From Desulfobulbus sp. (lineage in GTDB: Bacteria; Desulfobacterota; Desulfobulbia; Desulfobulbales; Desulfobulbaceae): a stretch of 19,670 bases of DNA. This document shows positions 8,330 through 14,826 of this stretch, piece after piece (positions within the stretch are counted from its first letter, which is position 1; each line of letters opens with the position of its first letter). A program made the translations under genes and the position numbers. The stretch spans positions 1 through 19,670 of the forward strand of contig JAUVLX010000023.1 of assembly GCA_030600525.1 (NCBI GenBank). Direction: 5' to 3'. The notes below the pieces were generated by a model, which was not told where the DNA came from, made no database searches, and saw only the letters and a list, made by a program, of their open reading frames with translations.

Positions 8330-9772
8330 TTAGTGCTTCACCCATTCTTCCAAACGTTCAAGGGGAAAAATGCAGTTCGTTTGAAAATCAACATTGCATA
8401 CTCCCTGCTCTTCTACACCTTGGTAGATAACAGACACTGGGCGGTCTGAAGAAACAACCACAACAATGATGTTTGCGTGTTCGGCGGTGAAGCGCAGTGC
8501 CGAGTTATAACGGGCACCTCTGGCAAGATCCTCACCAGCAAAAGAACGACCGTCCAAAAGACAGGCAAAACCATGAAGATGCTGATCTGCACCGATGTGC
8601 AACGCTCCATCCACCTTTGCCAGTGATTTAGCCAGATTCAGGGTATGGGGTTTGCGCAAATCCAGGGAGGGAACAATTTTTTGCCCGGAAATTTTTATAG
8701 GCTGCTGATTGAGATCAAGCACGATGGTGCAACCATGTTTACGAAGCTGAGCATGATGCACGAGACTCACCGCAATTTTAAACAAAAAATAACAATCAGC
8801 TTTATCCAGAGCAGACTCAAGCAACAACTCTTCAAGCTGGACCAGCTTCGCCTGAAAGGTGGTTGAACCAAAGCGGCCATCGGCAAAGCTGCACACTTTA
8901 TTCTTATTCACCTTAAGAAAGCCGTGCCTGCCTTTAAAGTCAGCACTTATGGAAAAAGGTGGCAAAGTTGCATTACAAATACCGAGAATAAAACGACCAT
9001 CGCTCACCAGACGCCGGCTTGAGTTATCCACTGAAAGCAATAATTTTCGCACATGCTTATTGTTGGCCAACTGTGGGCGCTCCTTGTCCTCAAACTTAAC
9101 TAAGAACTGAAGACAATCAATCATACTTGGATCGACAAACAATAACTGTCCTTCCGGCCACAATCCCTCTTCGCGTGTCTCAGAAATCCTGAGGATGGCG
9201 TCCAAAACCGGATAAATACGGATAAGGGAATCCCATCCCAACAGCATATTCATCTCATCTACAATGTGATCCCGAACAGCATGAGTGGCGTACTCTCTTA
9301 AAAAATACCCGGATATCCCTGTATACAGTTCCTTTTCATTCGCCATATCGTGGGAAAAACGCCAAACAGCATGCTCTAGCCAACGCTCTGTTGGCCCAGT
9401 GGAACAAAGGTCTGGATGATGCTCTGTAAACCAACGCTGAAAAAATAACGCTCCGGAATAGCCTCCATTGGAAAGCAATCCTGCCAACCCGAGATCCTTG
9501 ACTACATCTATTTCTGCAAAGCGCCTTTTATCAAAAGGAACAATAACGTCATGCCGCCACTTCAAGTCATCGAGATACAGTGCTTTAAAGACAGGTTCAT
9601 GCCCCTTGAGCAGATTCTGCGGATCACATAGCATCAAAGGTTCATCTGGGCCAAGTGCAAAAATAACAGCCGCTCGGCTGGCACCGGAAAAATGAGAGAG
9701 TCCGTCACTCAGCCCATTTAAAATATCACTGGCACAGCGTTTCAAAAAAGAATTTGGGATCTCACTCACCAT
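8330..9772 (-). CDS. Protein with C-terminal diadenylate-cyclase (DisA_N/DAC)-like domain
   Basis: This 480-residue soluble protein has an N-terminal half (about 1-300) that I do not recognise, followed by a region matching the layout of DAC domains, which make cyclic di-AMP from ATP. VDGALHIGADQHLHGFACLL (387-406) carries the DGA motif. LARGARYNSALRFTAEHANI (417-436) sits where the RHR motif is expected, about 33 residues later, and a VVVVSSDRPVSVIY strand follows. The canonical G-T-R-H-R is here G-A-R-Y-N, so only the first Arg is kept and catalysis is uncertain. The ATG at 9772 is chosen because GGAGAG lies 11 bases upstream; a GTG at 9784 sits too close to that site. The gene is convergent with the antiporter and has its own promoter. 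A nucleotide-sensing role is the alternative to cyclase. Confidence 0.75.
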   Translation of the reverse strand: MVSEIPNSFLKRCASDILNGLSDGLSHFSGASRAAVIFALGPDEPLMLCDPQNLLKGHEPVFKALYLDDLKWRHDVIVPFDKRRFAEIDVVKDLGLAGLLSNGGYSGALFFQRWFTEHHPDLCSTGPTERWLEHAVWRFSHDMANEKELYTGISGYFLREYATHAVRDHIVDEMNMLLGWDSLIRIYPVLDAILRISETREEGLWPEGQLLFVDPSMIDCLQFLVKFEDKERPQLANNKHVRKLLLSVDNSSRRLVSDGRFILGICNATLPPFSISADFKGRHGFLKVNKNKVCSFADGRFGSTTFQAKLVQLEELLLESALDKADCYFLFKIAVSLVHHAQLRKHGCTIVLDLNQQPIKISGQKIVPSLDLRKPHTLNLAKSLAKVDGALHIGADQHLHGFACLLDGRSFAGEDLARGARYNSALRFTAEHANIIVVVVSSDRPVSVIYQGVEEQGVCNVDFQTNCIFPLERLEEWVKH

Positions 9773-9832
9773 GGGCGATAACACTCTCCATTTATAACCA
9801 TTTCACCCCCTCAAACCACGCAACCAAAATCA

Positions 9833-9862
9833 AGGATAACAAATCCGCGATTAGCGCGTCAA
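9833..9862 (-). promoter_or_regulatory. Promoter for the DAC-like gene
   Basis: On the minus strand TTGACG (9857-9862, five of six matches to -35) is followed after 18 bases by TATCCT (9833-9838, four of six). An extended-minus-10 TG sits one base upstream of the hexamer. Transcription would start near 9826, leaving about 54 nt before the ATG at 9772. Confidence 0.5.
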
Positions 9863-9956
9863 GGTGATATTTAACCCGTTGATGCTGCAATCCTTTGCGC
9901 ACGCCAGAAACCGCATATCAAAACCGACAAAGCGAGCTTATTGCCATTTCGTTAAG

Positions 9957-9971
9957 ATGATTACGAATCAT
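9957..9971. promoter_or_regulatory. Short palindrome in a divergent intergenic region
   Basis: ATGATT-ACG-AATCAT is a perfect 6-bp inverted repeat with a 3-base centre. It lies between the two oppositely directed candidate promoters of the 334-bp gap 9773-10106. The position suits an operator, but the sequence does not match a regulator I can name: the TGAT half-sites have 5-base spacing, not the 4 bases of FNR/CRP boxes. Chance is possible. Apart from the promoters I see nothing else in this gap. Confidence 0.25.
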
Positions 9972-10010
9972 GCCAGCAGCCTTGCTCTGCCAGAAAAGAG
10001 TAAAAAAGAC

Positions 10011-10038
10011 TGGACAAAGCCGGCAACTCTTCTATTGT
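10011..10038 (+). promoter_or_regulatory. Candidate promoter for the small ORF at 10107
   Basis: TGGACA (10011-10016, five of six matches to -35) is followed by a 16-base spacer and TATTGT (10033-10038, four of six). It would give a leader of about 60 nt before 10107. The match is moderate. Confidence 0.35.
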
Positions 10039-10106
10039 AGCCAATCAAAAGTACAAAGAACAGTTAACTAGTAATTATTCCATTCATTATCAAGTGACCC
10101 CGCACC

Positions 10107-10301
10107 ATGGAAGAACATATTGCCAAAGAACTAACAGCGATCCTTAATTCACAACAGGACTCAGACTTTGAAAACGCTTTTGAACGGGCATTTGAGCTTA
10201 CCAAAGCCTATGCAGGTTCTGCAAATGCCCAAGCATCAGCCATCCCCGCTGTGTTCGAGAAGCTCTTCGAGCTTTTCCTCACTGGCTCAACAAAGGCGTA
10301 A
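10107..10301 (+). CDS. Small hypothetical protein, 64 residues
   Basis: I do not recognise this short ORF. The translation is acidic and helical, with two probable amphipathic helices (FENAFERAFELTKAYAG and AIPAVFEKLFELFLTG) separated by an Ala/Ser linker. It has no signal peptide or cysteine. The composition looks protein-like: hydrophobic residues fall at helical spacing, and there is no low-complexity translation. No good ribosome-binding site precedes the ATG, which lowers confidence. A candidate promoter lies about 70 bases upstream. It converges with the DUF1178 gene across a 112-bp gap. Confidence 0.5.
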   Translation: MEEHIAKELTAILNSQQDSDFENAFERAFELTKAYAGSANAQASAIPAVFEKLFELFLTGSTKA

Positions 10302-10413
10302 GTAGCTTGATTTTCAATAAAAGTATTTTTTTTTGCGGCAGAAGTTTTTTACAGTTTCAAGGATAAAACAGCTGACGGCCTAAAAAAAGCATGGGCGGGG
10401 GTTGGCCTGCCGG

Positions 10414-10854
10414 CTAATTAAGCTTTGAGTCGGTTTCTTTTTTCCGTAGCGGCAATTGTAGCAGTTCAATCCCTTCATCCCGCAGCATTTTTTCCTGATC
10501 AGCAGTGGTTACGCCTCTAATGTTTCGTGGCTCCTCAACACCATAGTGCATTTTCAACGACTCTTCCGCAAGCTTTGCTCCAACATCTTCAAAATTCTTT
10601 TCAACAAAATCCTGGAATGAACGCAGAAACTGCAGCGCAGAAGAGTTGCCATCACCAGAGAGGAGAGGTGTTGCAGCTGCCGCTTGAGAACCGGAACGAA
10701 TAGATACCGGTGACAGAATTTTGTGAATCCTATCACTCCCGCAATCCGGACAAAGAAGTTCACCCTCGGCATGTTGTCGGTCAAAATCGCCCCGACTGTC
10801 AAACCATCCCTCGAATTGGCTTCCACAAATACATTGTAAATCAAAAATGATCAT
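10414..10854 (-). CDS. DUF1178 family zinc-ribbon-like protein
   Basis: The 146-residue translation matches the DUF1178 family layout. It starts MIIFDLQCICGSQFEGWF, has a paired-cysteine ribbon (C-x-C early, CPDCGS near residue 40, probably metal-binding), and ends with RNIRGVTTADQEKMLRDEGI followed by a LPL motif. Family length is about 150. The function of the family is not established. The ATG at 10854 follows AAGGA at good spacing; an upstream TG-type extension to 10923 adds 23 residues unlike the family and is rejected. The middle (about 55-95) is Ser/Ala-rich and variable. The gene appears monocistronic. Between its start and the pseudogene at 11131 I see only short hairpin-forming sequence and no gene. 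Confidence 0.85.
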   Translation of the reverse strand: MIIFDLQCICGSQFEGWFDSRGDFDRQHAEGELLCPDCGSDRIHKILSPVSIRSGSQAAAATPLLSGDGNSSALQFLRSFQDFVEKNFEDVGAKLAEESLKMHYGVEEPRNIRGVTTADQEKMLRDEGIELLQLPLRKKETDSKLN

Positions 10855-11130
10855 ACGAATCCTTGCCTGAGGAGACTCGCCCCTCCTACTTTTGCCACAC
10901 CCCAAGTGTCCTGCGCACAGCACCCCGGAATACCTTACAAGATTTGTTACTCTGTATATCCTTAGCCAGTGATCGTTTCTTTTCCACCCTAGCTACTTGC
11001 GAGCCGATACAATATTATTTTTTCAGAAGACAGGTAATACTGGTATCCTGCAACGGTTACAGTCCGATACCTTCCCCGAGGTCTCGGTCATTTCGCAATC
11101 GGTATAGTTACCGCACCCCATTGACTACCC

Positions 11131-11958
11131 ATGGATTTTAAGCAGCTCCAAACTACTTTTTTTGTCTTTGCCACTACGGTGCTGAAAAAATAGTGGCGCG
11201 CTTTAACAAATCTACTCCCCATAATCATGGTTATTGCTTTTTTTCAGTTATTTGTCTTTCGGCAACCACTCCCTCAATTTACGGAAGTCATTGCAGGCTC
11301 TTTTTAGTCGTTGCAGAGTTAAGCCTCTTCATAGAGGATCTGGAAATGGGACTTTTCCCCATTGGCAAAATCATGGCACAACAGCTTTCCGCCCCCAGCT
11401 TTATTTACGGAACTGATGGAGCGAACCCAAATTTTCACTGGGCAAACTACTTCTGGGTGTACCTATTTGCCGCGCTCATTGGTTTTCCAACAACCATTGC
11501 CGAGCCCTCACTGCTTGCAGTGGCCATTAAAGCCAACGAAGTCTCAGGTGGCACTATCAAGCAGCGGGGATTAAGAGTTGCGGTGGCTCTTGGGGTAGCA
11601 ATAGGGTTAAAGCTTGGGCACATTTAAAATCGTTACCGAGCCCCCGTTACACATCTATATCCTACCGGGATATCTGGTCGATATCATCCAGACCTTTTTC
11701 GCTCCTAAAAACATCATCCCGCTGGCCTATAATTCCGGCGGCGTAACAACTTCCACGGTCACGGTACCGATAGTAACCGCTCTCGGCCTTGGGCTCTCAT
11801 CTTCCATTCCAGGTCGCAACCCTGCACTAGACGGGTTTGGCCTTATTGCATTTGCCAGCCTGTTCCCCATTATAACGGTCCTCGGCTATGCACAACATTC
11901 CCATTGGGTAGAACTAAAAATAAAACGTAAACAAAAGAAGAGGAACAATGGAGTTTAA
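11131..11958 (+). pseudogene. DUF1538 family membrane protein gene, broken by a stop and two frameshifts
   Basis: Three frames together spell one DUF1538-type integral membrane protein. Frame A runs from the ATG at 11131 (MDFKQLQTTFFVFATTVLKK) into an in-frame TAG at 11191-11193. The same frame continues with LTNLLPIIMVIAFFQLFVF to a stop near 11308. A one-base loss in the T-run around 11305-11310 moves the reading to LVVAELSLFIEDLEMGLFPIG and AEPSLLAVAIKANEVSGGTI. Near 11605-11611 an extra base in a TTAAAG run moves it to LGTFKIVTEPPLHIYILPGY, SGGVTTSTVTVPIVTALGL and GRNPALDGFGLIAFASL, ending at the TAA at 11956-11958. Both indels lie in homopolymer-like runs, so sequencing error must be excluded, but the TAG is a substitution-type lesion. 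It overlaps the P-II-like gene by 11 bp. The family is uncharacterised. Confidence 0.8.
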
Positions 11959-12325
11959 AGCCATTATTGCGTCGGTAAAACCAAATTATACTAACGAGGT
12001 TGTTGACGCAGCAAAAACAGCAGGAGCAACAGGTGCCACCACTATCCAGAGGAGAGGAACAGGTATTCGTGAGGCAAAATTTTTTTTCGGTCTTTCATTG
12101 GAAGCCCAGACAGATATCATCCTCCTTTTGACTGAGCAGCATACGGTGAAAAATATCCTTGCAGCTATCAATCATGCCGGAGAATTTCACAAGCCAGGTA
12201 CAGGTATTGCTGGTGTGTTACCGATTGAACAAGCCATCGGTCTCGATAGCCAAATGGAAAGATTTGAGGAAGAAATAAACAAGCAGGACCGTGAAAGTAC
12301 GAAGGCACCCTTCACCGGCCCTTAA
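11948..12325 (+). CDS. Divergent P-II-like (GlnB/GlnK family) protein
   Basis: The 125-residue protein has the P-II ferredoxin-like fold pattern: FKAIIASVKPNYTNEVVDAA, then GATGATTIQRRGTG (about 26-39), a strand TDIILLLTEQHTVKNILAAI (56-75), a B-loop-like segment GEFHKPGTGIAGVLPIEQAIG (about 78-98) and a charged tail of about 25 residues. Classical P-II proteins sense ATP/ADP and 2-oxoglutarate and control transporters or enzymes through the T-loop. Here the T-loop is REAKFFFGLSLEAQ, lacks the uridylylated tyrosine and is slightly shorter. The ATG follows GAGGAACA at good spacing and overlaps the end of the DUF1538 gene. A transporter-regulator pairing is therefore inferred, as AmtB-GlnK, but its partner is broken here. 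Confidence 0.82.
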   Translation: MEFKAIIASVKPNYTNEVVDAAKTAGATGATTIQRRGTGIREAKFFFGLSLEAQTDIILLLTEQHTVKNILAAINHAGEFHKPGTGIAGVLPIEQAIGLDSQMERFEEEINKQDRESTKAPFTGP

Positions 12326-12380
12326 GAACAGTGATATTAACTAGAAAGCAGATTCCGCCTTTTACAACAAACAGGTGAAA

Positions 12381-12406
12381 GTTGAGCCCCCAAAAAGGGA
12401 CTCAAC
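12381..12406. terminator. Candidate bidirectional terminator between the P-II-like gene and uraA
   Basis: GTTGAG-C-CCC pairs with GGG-A-CTCAAC around a CAAAAA loop: a 9-bp stem with one internal mismatch. It lies exactly in the 91-bp gap where the two genes converge. The flanking T-tract is poor on either strand, so efficiency is uncertain. Confidence 0.45.
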
Positions 12407-12416
12407 CGTGTCGAAC

Positions 12417-13670
12417 TCAAACAGTTTTGCGAACAGAATCCTCTTTACCTGGCAACACCAGGTGTAACAATACGCCCACGATTGCTGACAGGCCAATTCC
12501 CTGTACCATAAAGCCCTTATAGCCCAATGCCATATCGCCTATTCCAAAGACAAGGATCAAGCTGACAATAACAAGATTGCGCGGCAGGACCAGGTCTGTC
12601 CCCTCTCGTACTAAGGTGTTCATGCCGATTGCAGCAATGGTACCGAACAAAAGTGTCATAATACCGCCCATTACCGGAGTAGGAATTGTTCCCAGCATGG
12701 CACCTAGGGTTCCTGAAAAGGAAAGTAGTATCGCCATACAGGCAGCCCAGGTCATAATTGCAGGATCAAAAGCACGCGTCAGGGTTACCGCCCCTGTAAC
12801 TTCCGAGTAAGTCGTATTAGGTGGACCACCGAGCATGGATGCAAGAGAAGTTGCAATCCCGTCTCCCAGCAGGGTACGGTGCAAACCCGGATCTTCAAGA
12901 TAATTCTTCCCCGTAACGCTGCTTATAGCCAGCATATCTCCTATATGCTCTATAGCGGGTGCAATGGCCACTGGTACGATGAAAAAAATCGCATGCCAGT
13001 TCAACTCTGGCAGTACAAAGGCTGGCATTGCCAGAAAAGGTGCCTCAAGTACGGGTTTAAAATTCACCATACCAAAAAATATCGCCACCAGATATCCAGC
13101 AATAATACCGAGCAAAATAGAAATCAGCCGGATCATACCTTTGCCTAAAAGTACGGCAAGGACTGTTACCAGCAAAGAAATCATAGCTACGATAATCGCC
13201 TGGCCCTGCGGAAAAAGAACAGCAGAACCATCACCGGTTTTACCGAGCGCCATGAATACCGCAACAGGAGCAAGATTCAAACCAATCACCATAATAACAG
13301 GCCCAACCACGACCGGTGGAAGCACTTTTTTAACAATGCCTCTGCCGCGAAACCGAATCAACATCGATAACAGAATATAGACAAGACCTGCAGCCAGCAG
13401 TCCACTCATGGTTCCTGCAATACCCCACGTCTGGACCCCGTAAATTATGGGAGCAATAAAGGCAAAAGACGATGCCAGAAATATAGGCACCTTTCGCTTA
13501 GTCACTATCTGGAAAACCAGCGTACCAGCCCCGGCTGTAAACAATGCGACGTTTGAATTTAATCCGGTGAGAATAGGCACAAGGACCAGTGCCCCAAATG
13601 CAACAAACAGCATCTGTGTTCCTAAGATAATCTGTTTAACAAACCCCATGGTCTTTTTTTCAATGGTCAT
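12417..13670 (-). CDS. uraA: Uracil permease (NCS2 family)
   Basis: This 417-residue inner-membrane carrier of the nucleobase-cation symporter-2 family has about 14 hydrophobic segments. The N-terminal half has FLASSFAFIAPI (64-75). The substrate region has APAIEHIGD (237-245) and GGPPNTTYSEVTGAV (281-295). E241 and E290 are kept relative to E. coli UraA, while the His after E-H-x-G is Asp here, as I recall for one UraA/RutG-like subgroup. Uracil is preferred over xanthine because upp lies directly upstream. Of several candidate starts the ATG at 13670 has the best ribosome site (GAGGAAAAGC); GTG 13691 and ATG 13682 are possible. The MITE-like palindrome separates it from upp by 242 bp, so it depends on read-through or a promoter inside or beside that element. 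Confidence 0.9.
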   Translation of the reverse strand: MTIEKKTMGFVKQIILGTQMLFVAFGALVLVPILTGLNSNVALFTAGAGTLVFQIVTKRKVPIFLASSFAFIAPIIYGVQTWGIAGTMSGLLAAGLVYILLSMLIRFRGRGIVKKVLPPVVVGPVIMVIGLNLAPVAVFMALGKTGDGSAVLFPQGQAIIVAMISLLVTVLAVLLGKGMIRLISILLGIIAGYLVAIFFGMVNFKPVLEAPFLAMPAFVLPELNWHAIFFIVPVAIAPAIEHIGDMLAISSVTGKNYLEDPGLHRTLLGDGIATSLASMLGGPPNTTYSEVTGAVTLTRAFDPAIMTWAACMAILLSFSGTLGAMLGTIPTPVMGGIMTLLFGTIAAIGMNTLVREGTDLVLPRNLVIVSLILVFGIGDMALGYKGFMVQGIGLSAIVGVLLHLVLPGKEDSVRKTV

Positions 13671-13715
13671 GCTTTTCCTCATCTTCTCCACATTACTCTT
13701 CTCTTCATGCCCAAC

Positions 13716-13881
13716 CTAGTGTCTCGTCAACGCTGCCCTGACGTATCTTGCTTGTTTTTTCTCGCACCTGGATTCCTTTAACTGGTGGTACATAGCCCAC
13801 TATGAACAACCAGTTAAAGAAATCTAGGACCAAAAAAATCCAGCGCAATATTTCGACATTTCATCGTTGACGCGACACTAG
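13716..13881. mobile_element. MITE-like long palindrome flanked by TA (non-autonomous element)
   Basis: The ends CTAGTGTCTCGTCAACG (13716-13732) and CGTTGACGCGACACTAG (13865-13881) are inverted copies with 16 of 17 matches. Inner arms CTTTAACTGGT (13776-13786) and ACCAGTTAAAG (13809-13819) match perfectly, the stretches between also match imperfectly, and the centre CATAG-CCCA-CTATG (13791-13804) is the tip. The whole unit is thus one imperfect hairpin of about 160 bp. TA at 13717-13718 and 13879-13880 fits the TA target duplication of IS630/Tc1-mariner elements. No ORF is inside. It splits the upp-uraA unit and would fold strongly in the mRNA. Confidence 0.75.
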
Positions 13882-13912
13882 AACATTGTATCGATCTGAT
13901 TATTGCTATAAC

Positions 13913-14539
13913 TTATTTCGTACCAAACAATTTATCACCTGCATCCCCAAGGCCAGGTATGATGTACCCATTTCCATCAAGCTTCTGATCAACACCAGCT
14001 ACATAGATATCCACATCAGGATGCGCCGCCTGCAACTTGGCGATCCCTTCAGGAGCAGCAACCAAAAATATACCAATGATGTCCTTACAGCCTGCCTTCT
14101 TCAGCATATCTATGGTGGCGATGAGGGTTCCACCGGTGGCAAGCATAGGGTCAAGAATCATTGCCTCGCGCTGCTCTATATCCGCCACCAATTTTTCAAA
14201 GTAGGCCACAGGCTGTAGTGTTTCTTCATCACGGTATAGCCCGACAACTGACACTTTGGCATTAGGTACAGCTTTCAGTACACCGTCCATCATGCCCAGT
14301 CCCGCTCTGAGAATCGGCACGATGGTAATCTTTTTACCCTTTATCCTGTCAACCTCAACAGGACCGGACCAGCAATCGATGGTGACTTTTTCCGCAGGGA
14401 GTTGCTTGGTGGCCTCATAGGTAAGCAACATGCCTATCTCTGAAGCTAACTCCCTAAAATCTTTAGTAGAAATATCTTTCTCACGAAGATGACCGAGCTT
14501 ATGACGTACTAGGGGATGGGTGATTTCATGAACTGCCAT
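13913..14539 (-). CDS. upp: Uracil phosphoribosyltransferase
   Basis: This 208-residue cytoplasmic enzyme makes UMP from uracil and PRPP. The length equals that of the E. coli enzyme. Motifs seen: HPLVRHKLGHLRE at the N-terminus, VPILRAGLGMMDG (about 73-85), YRDEET, the PRPP loop ILDPMLATGGTLIATIDMLK (about 128-147) and the C-terminal GYIIPGLGDAGDKLFGTK that closes over uracil. The ATG at 14539 follows AAAGGAG at ideal spacing; the longer open frame upstream to 14680 is untranslated leader. The downstream uraA supplies the substrate, a standard salvage pair. Upstream, the 287-bp divergent gap to the ABC gene shows no clear promoter consensus. Confidence 0.96.
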   Translation of the reverse strand: MAVHEITHPLVRHKLGHLREKDISTKDFRELASEIGMLLTYEATKQLPAEKVTIDCWSGPVEVDRIKGKKITIVPILRAGLGMMDGVLKAVPNAKVSVVGLYRDEETLQPVAYFEKLVADIEQREAMILDPMLATGGTLIATIDMLKKAGCKDIIGIFLVAAPEGIAKLQAAHPDVDIYVAGVDQKLDGNGYIIPGLGDAGDKLFGTK

Positions 14540-14826
14540 ACAGTGCTCCTTTGGAATAAAATGGGATAAGAAAAAATGATTTTGTTTGTAGCATGGAACA
14601 ACAGATCTATCCAGCGTAAAAAAATGGAACCAGAGGTAATCGAAACCATTGGGTCCGTAATCCAAACAACCACTCTCCAAAGCTCATAAACAAAAACAAA
14701 CCGCCACACCAACGGGGTAGCTACAGAATCGCCTTGCAATACCTGCCATTTATTGGGATGATTAACGGAGATTCAAGGTTTCCACACACTTTATTGTCAG
14801 TCATTGCTACGGCTCACAGGAGTTGC

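Noticed and set aside
8304..8338. AAGCAC/GTGCTT inverted repeat between the antiporter and DAC-like genes as a terminator
   Set aside because: Only six base pairs around a 23-base loop and no T-tract on either strand.
9957..9971. FNR/CRP-type box
   Set aside because: The TGAT-ATCA half-sites have 5-base spacing, whereas FNR and CRP-like sites need four or six; retained only as an unassigned palindrome.
10370..10415. Imperfect inverted repeat between the 64-residue ORF and the DUF1178 gene as a terminator
   Set aside because: The stem has two mismatches and a bulge around a long loop, with a weak T-run; not convincing.
10863..11141. 92-codon plus-strand ORF upstream of the DUF1538 gene
   Set aside because: Ser/Arg/Pro-rich translation with no family look, overlapping the DUF1178 leader.
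11191..11193. In-frame TAG read as pyrrolysine in the DUF1538 gene
   Set aside because: Two additional frameshifts in the same gene make ordinary decay or sequence error far more likely, and no pylTSBCD genes are in the window.
14540..14826. TTG-started N-terminal extension of the ABC protein and 47-residue extension of Upp
   Set aside because: Both proteins have internal ATGs with ideal ribosome sites (14827 and 14539), and the extensions do not resemble family sequence.
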